A program made the position numbers and the translations under genes. The notes beneath the pieces are model-generated. The model made no database searches and was not told where the DNA came from. It worked only from the letters and a program-made list of their open reading frames with translations. From assembly GCA_023653785.1 (NCBI GenBank), contig JAMKCH010057146.1, positions 1 through 64,000 on the forward strand: a stretch of 64,000 bases of DNA, given 5' to 3'. This stretch comes from Ophioderma brevispina. Lineage: Eukaryota; Echinodermata; Ophiuroidea; Amphilepidida; Ophiodermatidae. Below, one piece after another: positions 24,114-34,629 of the stretch (positions are counted from its first letter, which is position 1; each line of letters opens with the position of its first letter).

Positions 24114-25284
24114 GGGTCATGGACGTACTCATGGACTTACCATTAGACTCCCCATGGTTATTATGGATGTTTGGCTAGTTAATGTTTAATAATCACATGG
24201 TTTTTGATGTCCAGTCCAGATCTATTCTTGATCGAGCTAAGTGTTTCACATGACTTTTGATATTAGAATTCCTTAAAAATGCCCCATTTTAGGCAAAATT
24301 GGCTTAGGCAGCGCTTCCATGTACATCATTTCTATTTCTCGCAAGTTTTTAAAATACGCTACCTTCCACTTCCAAACAGTAAATCAACTGGAAAGAATAA
24401 TCAGAAGTTTTGTACCTACTCAAGAGTTTTCCCCTTCTAATCACCTTTTAGTTTGAGAGTAGGCCTCATTTATTTCTTGGACATACTCCATTGCATTGTA
24501 CAGGGGAAAAGTGCATTGGCCCCTGTGCTTTTCATAGGCACACCTCATGCAATATTCACATGAATGTTTACAGGCAAACTAATAAGATAAGGAATGCACA
24601 AAATTTAATGAGCATGTCACATATTTTAGTATTTATCTTTAGTAGTAACCTGCTATATGTAAGAGTAAGTTTTTTCAAAAGCGTACGTGAAAAAAAAAAT
24701 AGAAAGCGCCCCTCGTACCCAGTTTGACCCTAAAATGCTGCTTATTTTAAGTAATACAATTATTCAAACATCATGTAACCTTCAAAAATGATTCTATGGC
24801 ATCAAACAAAACTGATTTAGAGCAATGTAATCAGCACACTACCTATGGTTATCATTGTGAATGAGCGAATTTGAAAATTCAAATTACCGTCCATGACATT
24901 TACACAAATGTAACGTCCATGACATACAGTTGGAAGTTTTCTAGATGAAAACAGTGCTTTCCTTTATTTTATTCAAATTAAATAAAGTGTTACCATATTA
25001 AATACAAAAACAGGAATAATGAAACTTGAGATTGCAACTCAGAGAGTTTTGGTTATAAATGATGTCCAAAAAAACTGATTGCCTTTTCGTAACGTCCAGA
25101 CACTGACTTCTATATCTCTTTTCTAAGCTTTCTAGATGTTTTGACATTCTTGTTATATAACATTAGTATGTTAACTATCATTACCAGAAATAAAATTAAC
25201 TTCTTAGCTGTCAAGTGTGTGTGGAATACATTTTGAATATAAGAGGGTAGTAAAAATGTTACGTCCATGACGGTGGAATTACCC
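24114..25284. mobile_element. Candidate TIR element with repeated ACGTCCATGAC words
   Basis: GTCATGGACGTA (24116-24127) and TACGTCCATGAC (25260-25271) are exact inverse 12-mers bounding 1.17 kb. The same word recurs inside: CCGTCCATGAC near 24891, AACGTCCATGAC near 24911 and AACGTCCAGAC near 25090. No coding region is visible and no target duplication was identified. It may instead be a dispersed motif cluster. Confidence 0.35.
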
Positions 25285-25849
25285 ATGTCACATATTTTGA
25301 AAATGCTTCACAAAATACAACTACAAAATCAAAAACAACTCTAAAGGACAGTGTTAACCCTAGGTTTCCGAGTAAATCTATTTTTGGTTGTAACTTGTCA
25401 AATATTTTGATTATTGAGTACAGGTAATACATTTTTAGAAAGAAAATTTGGACGATAACCCTATGGGTGGCATCAGATTAATGGAAAACTTTCTGTATTT
25501 GAAAAATACTAAAAAACATGATTGCCCCATTTCTCCCGACAGCTACAAAATCAATTTGGAATTACATTATTTCTTTTGTTATTTTTTGTAGAAACGAGAC
25601 AATTTGTTAGGACCTTCTTTTCCATTTTTTTGCTGGCCTCCAGAGATGCCAGCTTAGAGATCAGATTGGAAAATGACTTTGACTACCTACGAAATATTTT
25701 TTACAATTAACAGCAGCAAAGTAGTCACTGAAAATTCATATTAAAACACAAATTGATTTATAATCAGTTTTATTTGCTACTTTCATTCACATAGTTATGG
25801 GTTAAACTGTTTATTTATTCCTTATAGCTTTTTCTATTTATTATTATCG
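25285..25849. other. Non-genic AT-rich DNA
   Basis: No gene is recognised. A 62-codon frame at 25522-25710 lacks any motif. Confidence 0.45.
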
Positions 25850-25976
25850 GGGGGGGTGGGGGGCGGGGGGGGGGGGGGTTGGGGGGGGGGAGGGTTGGTG
25901 AGGGGGGTGGGGTTTTGGGGGGGGAGGTTTGTGGGGGGGGGTGGTGGGGGGGGTGGGGGTGGGGGGGGGGAGGACG
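25850..25976. repeat. G-rich tract with quadruplex potential
   Basis: About 125 bases made almost entirely of G runs separated by single T or A bases, with many runs of four or more G. Pro/His-rich frames on the opposite strand are artefacts of the tract. Confidence 0.8.
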
Positions 25977-27031
25977 CCCGTGTTGGATCCTAAGAGTGGG
26001 ATTGAGAACCGTATTTTATTCACAATTTCGTTTTCATTCTCACTGATTTTGGGGTCCATACCACGCCTATCGACTCCACAAAGTCTGAGCATGAACGTAT
26101 ACAAACGCACTCGAGAATACCGTGCTCATGCAACACAACGTTTACTACCCACGTTTTGACAGGACCTGGCCCATATGGAACAACATTTTTATCAAGTTCT
26201 TCAAACCCTGATTTTTCATAGATTATCGCATGTTTCGTGTATTTAACAGAGTAGGATTCGTTTATGGGTGTGGGATTTTTTTGCAGTACCACCCGTTTTC
26301 GCACAGTTATGACTGAACAATGACCGTATATTTATCGGGAGCCTTTAACACCATAGAAGCTATAAACTATTTACTGGGTATTTATTAGAGTTGCTGTAAT
26401 TGTTACCATTGATGCCAAAATCAATCCACCTTCCCCCCCTTAATTATATTAATATTTATTATTCATGACTTATTGGGAATGATCAAGACACATATATTCA
26501 GTGTAGTCCCCCTGCTCCCATTTGTTTCGCAATCGTGTATTTTGCTGTAACGCATTCAGGGAGCAAGTCTCTAAAAAACTGATCTTGCCGTGTTCATCGT
26601 TTACTTGGTTCATTTCAGATTCAAGATGCCGAAACATCCGCCAAGTAAAACTACAACTTGTAAAGGCTACTTATTTACCCTATCAACACCCATCAAGAAT
26701 CCAAGAAAAAGGACAGACAAACAACTTACTTCACAGCTGATATAAGCAGATGTGACAATACAAATACAAACAGGTGCTTCACATTGCAGATTCTTCTATG
26801 TTTTTTTTTTCCAGAAACCCTCACTAAATCATGAAACCCAGACCTTTCCCTTCACTTGTGTTTTTCTTTGTCCAATCTCATACCAAAGCAAAACCTGCAT
26901 CGGAAGCCAGCATAGTTTTTTTTTTCCAATACCTGTTTAAAAAGCTGTAACTTTTCGAAATATAAGGGAAATGTCAAAAATGGTGATTTTGACTTTTCTT
27001 TTCCAAAATTTTGAGTATACCTGTATATGGA
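25977..27031. other. Non-genic DNA with one unexplained open frame
   Basis: A minus-strand frame at 26020-26304 (94 codons) has a mixed, protein-like composition with the segment VVPYGPGPVKTWVVNVVLH, but I do not recognise it. No matching exon or promoter was seen nearby. It could be an isolated exon, a transposon fragment or chance. Confidence 0.35.
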
Positions 27032-28207
27032 TAGGGCTGTCGTATAACCGGTTTTAAACGGTTAAAAAAACCACCGGTCGGAAGGCCGTTCAAACGTGTA
27101 GCAAGTCGCTAAAACGTGTAAACGGGACCTTTTACCTCTCCTGACTAGGCCGAGACTAAGGCGAGTGCAAGAGCACGTCATCAATGGCCGCCACAATATT
27201 TTGACTTTTGCATCACCTGACTAAAAAGTTGGTATTTACGAGCATTATCGCCATTTTAAAACCCATAGATTCTGAAGGTTGAATCGCATTTAGTGTAAAG
27301 ACCATACCTGTTAAATGTCAACATGAACTTTTTATCTCATCCATATGCATCGTGAAAATATCAGCCGTCATAGTTTTATTAGTAGCCGATTCGTCTACTG
27401 CGAGCACCGAATTTGGCCACGTGGTCCTGACCTGGGGGGCAAGACTTACCCCCTGGAGAAATGAGGTCACTAGGCTAGGTGGTTGTTTGCAATTTTTATT
27501 TCATGTACAAAATTAAATCAAGAATATTATGCTTTTTGGGAACTTTGTACAATCGTTAATCGTTATAATGTTATACGATTCTACTATCAATACTTTCAAA
27601 TGGGCAACAGTATTAAATTACCAGGGGCCACGAAAGAACACAACAATTTAATTAGCAATATATACATGTCAAACATTTTGCGTGGTAAACGATGCAGCTG
27701 GTGTGCACTTGATGGGTTCATTTTTTTTTCTTTCGGCCGCTGAGGTCCCGGACTGAATGAATATCATGATTTTTGTTAGGTTCAGACACAGGCCTGCGGG
27801 ATGCAGGAGGGGGCGCTCCCCCCCCCCCCCCCGTATTCTGCCAATTCTTGCAAAATCAGCCCATTTTTAGCTATTTTGGACCAGTTACAGCCTTTCAGCC
27901 CCCCGGTAATTTTGACATTTTTCAAATCCTGGATCCGCCATTGGACAAGTAATTATTTATATTATTAAGAAAGCTTATCAATAAAATGTTAGTTTGTTGA
28001 CACCCGATAGCATGTGCGGTAAGTAATCAAACTAGCACGCAAAATAATGTACTGTCCTATGAATACGGGCGGGATTTCCCCAGGGGATTTTCCATTTTAT
28101 TGAGCTCAATTTCGCTGCGGGAGGTCCGTCTTCCGTTTAAACGGTTAACCGGTCGTCGGACTTTCCGTTTAAACGGTTAGGCAATTAACCGGAAACTGAC
28201 AGCCCTA
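27032..28207. mobile_element. hAT-like non-autonomous element
   Basis: It starts TAGGGCTGTC (27032-27041) and ends with the exact inverse GACAGCCCTA (28198-28207). Subterminal blocks pair too: AACCGGTTTTAAACGGTTA on the left, with CCGTTTAAACGGTTA and AATTAACCGGAAACTG on the right. Ends of this style are common in hAT transposons. The flanks TATATGGA and ATATTGGA are a near but imperfect 8-bp duplication. The 1.2 kb interior has no recognisable transposase. An internal C-run segment (27780-27960, ending ATCCGCCATTG) looks like a further nested insertion. Confidence 0.65.
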
Positions 28208-28386
28208 ATATTGGAGAATATCTTAAGTTAGAAATCGAAAAATGAAAAATTGAGAAAACCGTTCCTAGAGAAGACTGATTGCTATCGTAGGAAAGTTAAA
28301 CCTTACTTTTTACTTTGGTATTTTTGGAGTTACCTTGTCTGAAAATTTGCCAAATTTTGTGAAAATTGAACATTGAGAAAACAGCT

Positions 28387-28745
28387 TGTTCGATTTAGCA
28401 CATGCACACATGCACATGCATGTAGATTTTTCTGGTGCATGTAACTTTTCCACTATGCATGCAAACAGTGCATGTAACTTGTAAAAATTGTGTAAGCTTA
28501 GTAAAGTTTATTTGAATGACAGTGAAGCATCCCAAAAAGAATCTAGAAAAAGTGATGATAAAATGGCTTTAAAAACAGTATTCATTTTCAAGTAGGTCTG
28601 GACAAGTATTGTCGACATGCCTCCATAACGAATTATGTATTATGGGAATTTTGAAGTGCATGTAACACTTACATGTAAGTGTGCATGTAGGTTCTTTGGG
28701 CTACATGCACCAAGTGCATGCAGGTTTATTTTCCTAAATCGAACA
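28387..28745. mobile_element. Small TIR element rich in GCATGT words
   Basis: TGTTCGATTTAG (28387-28398) and CTAAATCGAACA (28734-28745) are exact inverse 12-mers. Subterminal ACATGCACACATGCACATGC and GGTGCATGTAAC on the left mirror CTACATGCACCAAGTGCATG on the right. At least eight GCATGT/ACATGC words fall near the ends, and none in the central ~130 bases. No coding capacity. Confidence 0.6.
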
Positions 28746-29329
28746 CTGTGAGAAAATCTGTGTTTTAGTACATGTAAAAAAGTTACTTTTCACGCCATTT
28801 CAAGCTGTCTCTTTCTCAAATAACTATCTTTGAACTTCAAAATTGAGTATGTTGTGCAAGTGATGAAAATACATGTATCTTTATGCACTATTGAATCAAA
28901 CATCTTTTGTCTCCAACTCCAGAAATCAGAAAAAATTGAAATTTCATCTGGTCTAAATTAGCGCTTTGTACAATGTAAGTGTCTCCTGATGTACGAGAGT
29001 CATTTGAGTCATTTGTTGCTTTTCGATGACTGTCAGACATTTTCCCTGCAGAAGAATAACTTGCTGAAAATTGTTAATGGCCAAAAGGCAAATAGAAATC
29101 ATTGGGCGTTCTGTCAGGAAAGTGCCCGAAAGTCAATCAGAAGCAATTGATTTTCAACATCTTCTGCCAGGAAACCGGCCGAAAGTCAATCAAAAGCAAT
29201 GTGACCAGAATGTACAGAATGTACGCTCTACTTCCGGGTGAGCAATTTGACCTTGACGCATCTGCTAAACTCAGAGGGCCCAACGTAGGTTGACATCGGG
29301 GGAAACCCTGTGAGACTAATCCCTGTCAA
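28746..29329. other. Non-genic DNA with short direct repeats
   Basis: AGTCAATCAGAAGCAAT and AGTCAATCAAAAGCAAT occur about 60 bp apart near 29131 and 29192, and AGTCAATCAGAAGCAAT returns near 30735. Otherwise nothing is recognised. Confidence 0.45.
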
Positions 29330-30545
29330 CTGCGGCCAGTTTGACGGATTAAGACGCCAGAGAGTGTAAATCGGCGGCACCCTGCATTGCAGAAAAATTC
29401 GACGATGGACTTTGATTGTAATTATTTCTCGCCAGTTGACTGCACTTGCAATAGAGTGGCTATATAGAGGGTCATATTTGGGTCAGTTTCAAGATCACTT
29501 CCGAAACCACAGGCTAGAATGCTGGCTTTATGAAAAAAAAATAAAAAGTGCAAACAGGGTGCCCCCAACAAAAACTCCAAATTGGCCAAAAATCTATTTT
29601 TGACCATAACTTGGTAAGCTTTTGTTTTGTGGCAATACCCATGTTTTGGCCTACACAGGAATCATTCTATGCACTTTCTATCTATCTCCACCACCACGAC
29701 TTTTAGTTTTCTCGCTATGGCAGTTTTAGCCTAAAATTGGCCTGCGCGGCCTTTCCCAAAAAAAATGGCTCATATAAAAGTTTTAAATTTGTAACGGTGG
29801 GGGCCCATCACATAATTGTTGATTTCATTATTTTTTCTGAAGATTGAGAGTAGTGTAACCAAGTTTACCATTTTCCTGTGGCTCAATTTAAAATTTGACA
29901 AAAACACTCTCATTGGAATACACAGGGGTCAACAAACTTCTCTTAAATGTGGTTTCAATGGATGGCCTTTTTTCTGACATTAAATACCTACAGTGCAAAA
30001 CCCCAACACACCATGCAATTCAATTTTTCCATCAGCAATTGTTCCTAATAAAACCTCTTCAATCAACTTTTTGATGTTAAAATCACAATATCATTCGGAA
30101 GTGCATTTTTATGGGAAAGCGCCCTCCGAGCTCAATTTTAAGCAAAAAAAAACGGCATTTTCTCAAGAAAACAAAAGGCTATGGTGGGATGTAAGTTGCA
30201 TAGCATGATTCCTAAGCCCCAAAACATGGGTATTGCCAAAACAAATTAAGCAAATGAACAAAAAAAATCTAGTTTATGGGTCAAAAATCAATTTTTTGAC
30301 AATTGAGGCGGCCATTTTTTGGATTTTTTGAACGGGGCCAACCCTGGTTTCGCACTTGTTTCCTTTTTTTTCTTCGAAAGTGGGATCAGGGCGATTACAG
30401 TCATCAAACGGCCTGTGTCGAGTGATTCTGAAACCTGACCTCTATGCCACTCTACTTGCAAAGACTTTACTTCCATAATCGGATTAACTTTTTTCACTGA
30501 GGATGCTAAGCAAGGATTAACCGAATAACCGGTCAAATGTTTTTT
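29330..30545. repeat. Large fold-back element, ~1.2 kb
   Basis: The left arm runs inward from about 29330 and the right arm from about 30545, with the centre near 29930. Clear inverse pairs: GGCAATACCCATGTTTTGG (29631) with CCAAAACATGGGTATTGCC (30220); TATTTTTGACCATAA (29595) with TTATGGGTCAAAAATCAA (30274); TTGCAATAGAGTGGC (29448) with GCCACTCTACTTGCAA (30446); GGAATACACAGGGGTCAACA pairs around the centre. Identity is moderate with many small indels, so the palindrome is old. A 100-codon frame (30288-30590, minus) is a by-product of the arm and is not taken as a gene. Confidence 0.7.
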
Positions 30546-31057
30546 TTGGTTTTTAGTAAACTTTCCGCCCATTTCTTGTACCTTGTTCATTTAAGGTGTA
30601 GATATTTCGAACAGGTAGGCGGTGCATGGTGGGATACAAGATGGCATGGTACATGCGTGTTTACGTGCTGGACCTATCAAGTCAATTTGGTTTTCAACGT
30701 CTTCTGCTGGGAAAGCGTGCACTAAGCAGCCTAAAGTCAATCAGAAGCAATGGGCAGGTTAGCAAGTGCCTCCAAATCTCAAGGGTCCCGGTTCATTTTT
30801 GTCGGACCCCTTAAGCCCTGGTAAAAATCCAAATCTTGGTGGTCCAACAGAAATTTTAAGGGTTTCAGTGGCGTATCTTGGGGATGCTTTCGGGGTGCAC
30901 GCTCCTCGTTGGTTCATGCCAAAACATGCAAAATCAGTCTATTTTCGGCTATCAGAGTTCCTTCCCTCCCCGAGGTTCCCTCAAAAAGCAGGTCTGGATA
31001 ATGTCCGGTGGTTCAAAAAGTGGTCGAATAATGGTTGAATATACATTGTAGATGCCC
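30546..31057. other. Non-genic DNA with a fragment of the GTGGCG-type element
   Basis: CAGTGGCGTATCTTGGGG (about 30868) resembles the left terminus of the elements at 39089 and 41837. It is followed by a segment with GCAAAATCAGTCTATTTTCGGC, similar to GCAAAATCAGCCCATTTTTAGC at about 27850. No right terminus was found. Confidence 0.45.
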
Positions 31058-31424
31058 TTTTAAAAGTGGGATGGCCGATTTAAGTCTATGATTTTCATCA
31101 TCTGGATATAATGGCCTTCAACTTCAACCCAAAAACCCCCTCTGTACATTTTCACGCCGATATTTCAACCCGTTTTGATGTGAGAGCTAAAAACGTTATT
31201 TTGTAATCCCATAGAGTGCTGTGTAAAATTAATATTTGGTCGACCAAATGGAGCATATTTTCGCTCATAACGTCCAAACCAAACATCCTTTAGCCCTAAG
31301 ATTTCACAGGGTAAATGAGAAAAATAGTAGCTTTCTTCTGATACCAAAATATTGACCACTTCCGGTAAAATCTGGGGTCCCTGGGGACGAGGCTATTAGC
31401 GATCGGGCCATGGGACCTTTAAAA
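31058..31424. mobile_element. Short TIR repeat (MITE-like), copy 4 of 4, best preserved
   Basis: It begins TTTTAAAAGTGGGATGGCCG and ends CGGGCCATGGGACCTTTAAA, imperfect inverted repeats. It aligns over its full length with 9674-10031 and in blocks with 455-851 and 17041-17217. No coding capacity. The TTTAAA-type ends may include the target duplication. Confidence 0.7.
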
Positions 31425-32883
31425 AAATTACTGCATATTTATTGCCAAATGGCAAGAATTACTTGCATTGTACTGTAGTGATTATCATCCAGAGTCTCGA
31501 TTCTCATCATCAGGCTGAGAGACAAGTACATTGTTAAGGCATACATGTAGAATAGACTTCAGTGCAAGTGGCTTTGGAAAACAAAAGTCGAAATGATCAG
31601 GTTTGGGATTCTGATTTCATTCTCAATATAGTGTACTTACATGTATTAGAAACACTCTCGATTGAAACAAAATCAAGAATCAAAGGTATTTAACGGCACA
31701 AAAATGCGCCAGATATGCTGAAATGTTACCGAATTCTGCACCTTTTGAGAAGCTTGCAGGGGAAGAAAGGAGAAATCTCACCCTCATGGTGCGGGAACCA
31801 GTTTGACATTCATTTTAAAAATAAGTTATGTACAATAATCGCTAAATTTAGTATTCTTTCATGAAATTCCTATAGAGTTTACCATAAACTGCGAGACTGT
31901 AAGTATGTACTTTGTGCCCATTTGAATTGCTAGCTTCACCATAGAAAGCTAGCTGCCGGTGTACAGGGACTCTGTAATATAGTACTGGTTGCCCTGTACA
32001 ATGTACATAATGCACTGTACATATACACAATGAGATCGCACGTGTGACAATCGCTTATATGCCACATACATGCCACACAGAGAATTTCATGTAAAAGTGA
32101 GCTACGGTATTCTGTCACAGAGCTTAATATTATCAGTAATTCCAAACCGCATGTCACTGTTTGGAGGTCACATCGGGTCAAGTTGAGCGATTTCACCGAA
32201 GACTTTCACTACGCTCCTGAGTTAGAGGTTCGCTATTATTATGTTGTAACTTAGCGATCTGTTTAAGAGTTGTTTCCATTCCATTTTTGCTATGTATTTT
32301 GTGGAGCACTTTTAAAATATGTACATTGAGAATCGGACTTCATTGCGTCCGCTTATTTGTTCAGTGGACGGCAATAGGCAAAGCCAAGGTTCCTTTCATG
32401 CGTCTAGAATCAAATTTATGGCATCATAGACTCATCGACGCTTCCGAGCCGCAGAACCCTGAGTGTTTTACACAGAATGACGGCCAAGAGTCAATCAGAC
32501 TCATTGCAGGTAATATAGTCTTGACGTCCGAGAGTCATAGAATCAATAGGATCAACTTGATTTTGCTTTTCACTGACTCAGTAAGGGGGTAAATGATTCG
32601 GGCCTTGGAAATTCATCCTAATTCTCAATTTATTTGCCTTTGGTTGACCTCGTTTGCTGAATTTTAAATGGTGGAACATGTTCTAGTCCTGCTGAGCATT
32701 ACTCCTTATGTACAAAACTATCAAACGGATAAGTCATGCCAAAATAGCATGTAACTGATATGACAATTTTTTTTCTCACATTCAATAATTTGCACTCTTC
32801 ACGCAAATAAACATGAGTCCACCTTGAAAGTATTAAGAGTGTTAGCCAGTACCGCTGAGGGGGGGTCAAAGGGGGTTAATTGA
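31425..32883. other. Non-genic stretch
   Basis: About 1.4 kb with only short frames, such as 32287-32592 plus, that match no family. No promoter or RNA gene is evident. Confidence 0.45.
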
Positions 32884-32944
32884 CCCCGGGCCCGGGGTCC
32901 CAGGGGGCCCGGGGTCCCAGGGGGCCCGGGGTCCTAGGGGCCCT
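32884..32944. repeat. GC-rich 17-bp tandem repeat
   Basis: About three to four units of CCCGGGGTCCCAGGGGG in an otherwise AT-rich region. The unit is partly palindromic (GGGCCCGGG, GGGGTCCC). Confidence 0.8.
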
Positions 32945-33450
32945 AAAAATCAAAGTTCAGCCCTTGTAGTTGTGATAAAAGTCAGAAATGGAGAGAAAGT
33001 GAGAGAGAGAAAGAGTGGTGGAGAGAGAGAGGAGAAGAGTATCAACTAGCGGATATAGGGGCCCGTTTCCACTCTTGGGACAATGACACCTACTTACGTT
33101 GAGAAAGTACTCCGTAACCCACGAAATTTCCATTTTTTTCGCGCTACGCGCGGTTAATAAATTTAGTGCAGGACTTCTCTCTATGAGCTACTGAATCTCA
33201 CTTCCCTTGGCACAGTTCAGTACCTTCCATTTACCAGTGTAGGCCTATATAGAAAATATAACCCATGGTTTTTGGGTATGATATATGATATCCAGATCAC
33301 ACAAGGTCAGTTAATGTCAATGTGTACAAGTACATCCTAGTGAAATGCGTCCTTGGTAGATGATCATATTTTAACTCATAGTGTTGATTGGTTTGAGAAA
33401 ATTGTTTTATAAAACGGTTGGTCATGAATTATAAAGGGGACTACTCACCA
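32945..33450. other. Non-genic DNA with a GAGA-rich patch
   Basis: GAGAGAGAGAAAG-type purine repeats lie at about 32991-33040. TAGGCCTA is at 33240. No gene is seen. Confidence 0.45.
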
Positions 33451-33455
33451 ATTCA

Positions 33456-33765
33456 GAAAATGTGTTTTGGAAAGTGAAAATTGCAAGCTTTCCGCGCTTT
33501 TGCCTGCACCCATCCCCGTGCCGCTTCATATATTATGAACTCTCAATGAACACGTTATGTGTTGTTATTTCAAACAAAAACTAAAAACATCATTTATATT
33601 TTACTTTTTAAAACCGTTTACATGTATCGTATCGCTATAATCAAAAAGTGAAACAATTTCTATTTGTTTCTATCAAATTTTCATGCGAAAATGTGCTTTA
33701 GAAAGTGAACATTGCAAGGGTTCCGCGCGGCAGGGGGACACCCCCTCCCGCAACCACCCCCTAGG
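33456..33765. repeat. Direct repeat, two diverged copies ~230 bp apart
   Basis: AAAATGTGTTTTGGAAAGTG followed by AAAATTGCAAG and TTTCCGCGC (about 33457-33500) is repeated as AAAATGTGCTTTAGAAAGTG, ACATTGCAAG and GTTCCGCGC (about 33688-33727). Each is followed by a C-rich stretch. Confidence 0.55.
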
Positions 33766-34629
33766 CTGTCTCCATTTACACTCTACATATGAACAATTTG
33801 ACCAAAAACACCCATTAAGTCACATCAAATACATTTACAGCTCCCACAACCCCCTGCCGCTGACGCGGCGGATGACCGCTTCGCAGCCACTGTATTTTTC
33901 AAAATCCCCATATGGGGGTTCTGGAAAACGAAGTTGGTAAATGGGGGCCCGTAACTCCAAGTTTTCCCCCGGGCCCGCAATTCTCTTGGCGGCCCTGGTG
34001 TTAGCAACAACAGGATATAGATGCTTAACGAAAGCTCGTATGCCAAAAGTTACACATGAGGTTTTCACTTGGTGTAATGTTGACTATTATACTCTCTGCC
34101 AGAATTGTTCAGAGTTATTTACCATGCGCCGAGCGTGACGTGCATCAAAACGGAACTTCGGAAGTGAATGCCGATTGGCTTGTTTGAGTACATGTGTAGG
34201 TTGGCCTCCCCATTGGTTAATCGCCCATGAGGCTACCCATAGTCTACGCCCCTTTTATGCATATATTGCGGCGCGCACGTTGCTGACCTCTGAACAATTC
34301 TGGCAGCGACTTTAGAACACAGCGCCTTGGGTGTATTTTGTACAATTAATTATATAAATTAGCGTGACATTACGTCGGTTGTTTCCTCAGAGAAGATGGT
34401 CTCCTGTACCAGCCAGTTCAACTTCAATTATAGAATAATATTAATTATTGCAATCCAACGAGGAATGGACTACTGAAGGGATAAATAAACATGTCATACG
34501 CAGATGATTTAGTTCACCGGGCTGAAAAACACCTTATTTTATTCTGGGGCGTATTCTGCCAACCATCATCCATATTGGTCATAAAAACAGACTTTTAATA
34601 ATTCCACTTATTCAAGAAAAGTTGCAATT
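33766..34629. other. Non-genic DNA
   Basis: Overlapping frames on both strands around 33825-34138 mirror one another in GC-richer sequence. None has a recognisable domain. Confidence 0.45.

Noticed and set aside
25844..26110. Pro/His-rich frame on the minus strand
   Set aside because: Direct product of the G-rich tract at 25850-25976.
30288..30590. 100-codon minus-strand frame
   Set aside because: Falls in the right arm of the fold-back at 29330-30545; its opposite arm does not keep the frame.
33825..34138. GC-richer segment with frames on both strands as a possible first exon
   Set aside because: No domain, splice signal or promoter could be supported; the region borders repeat copies.
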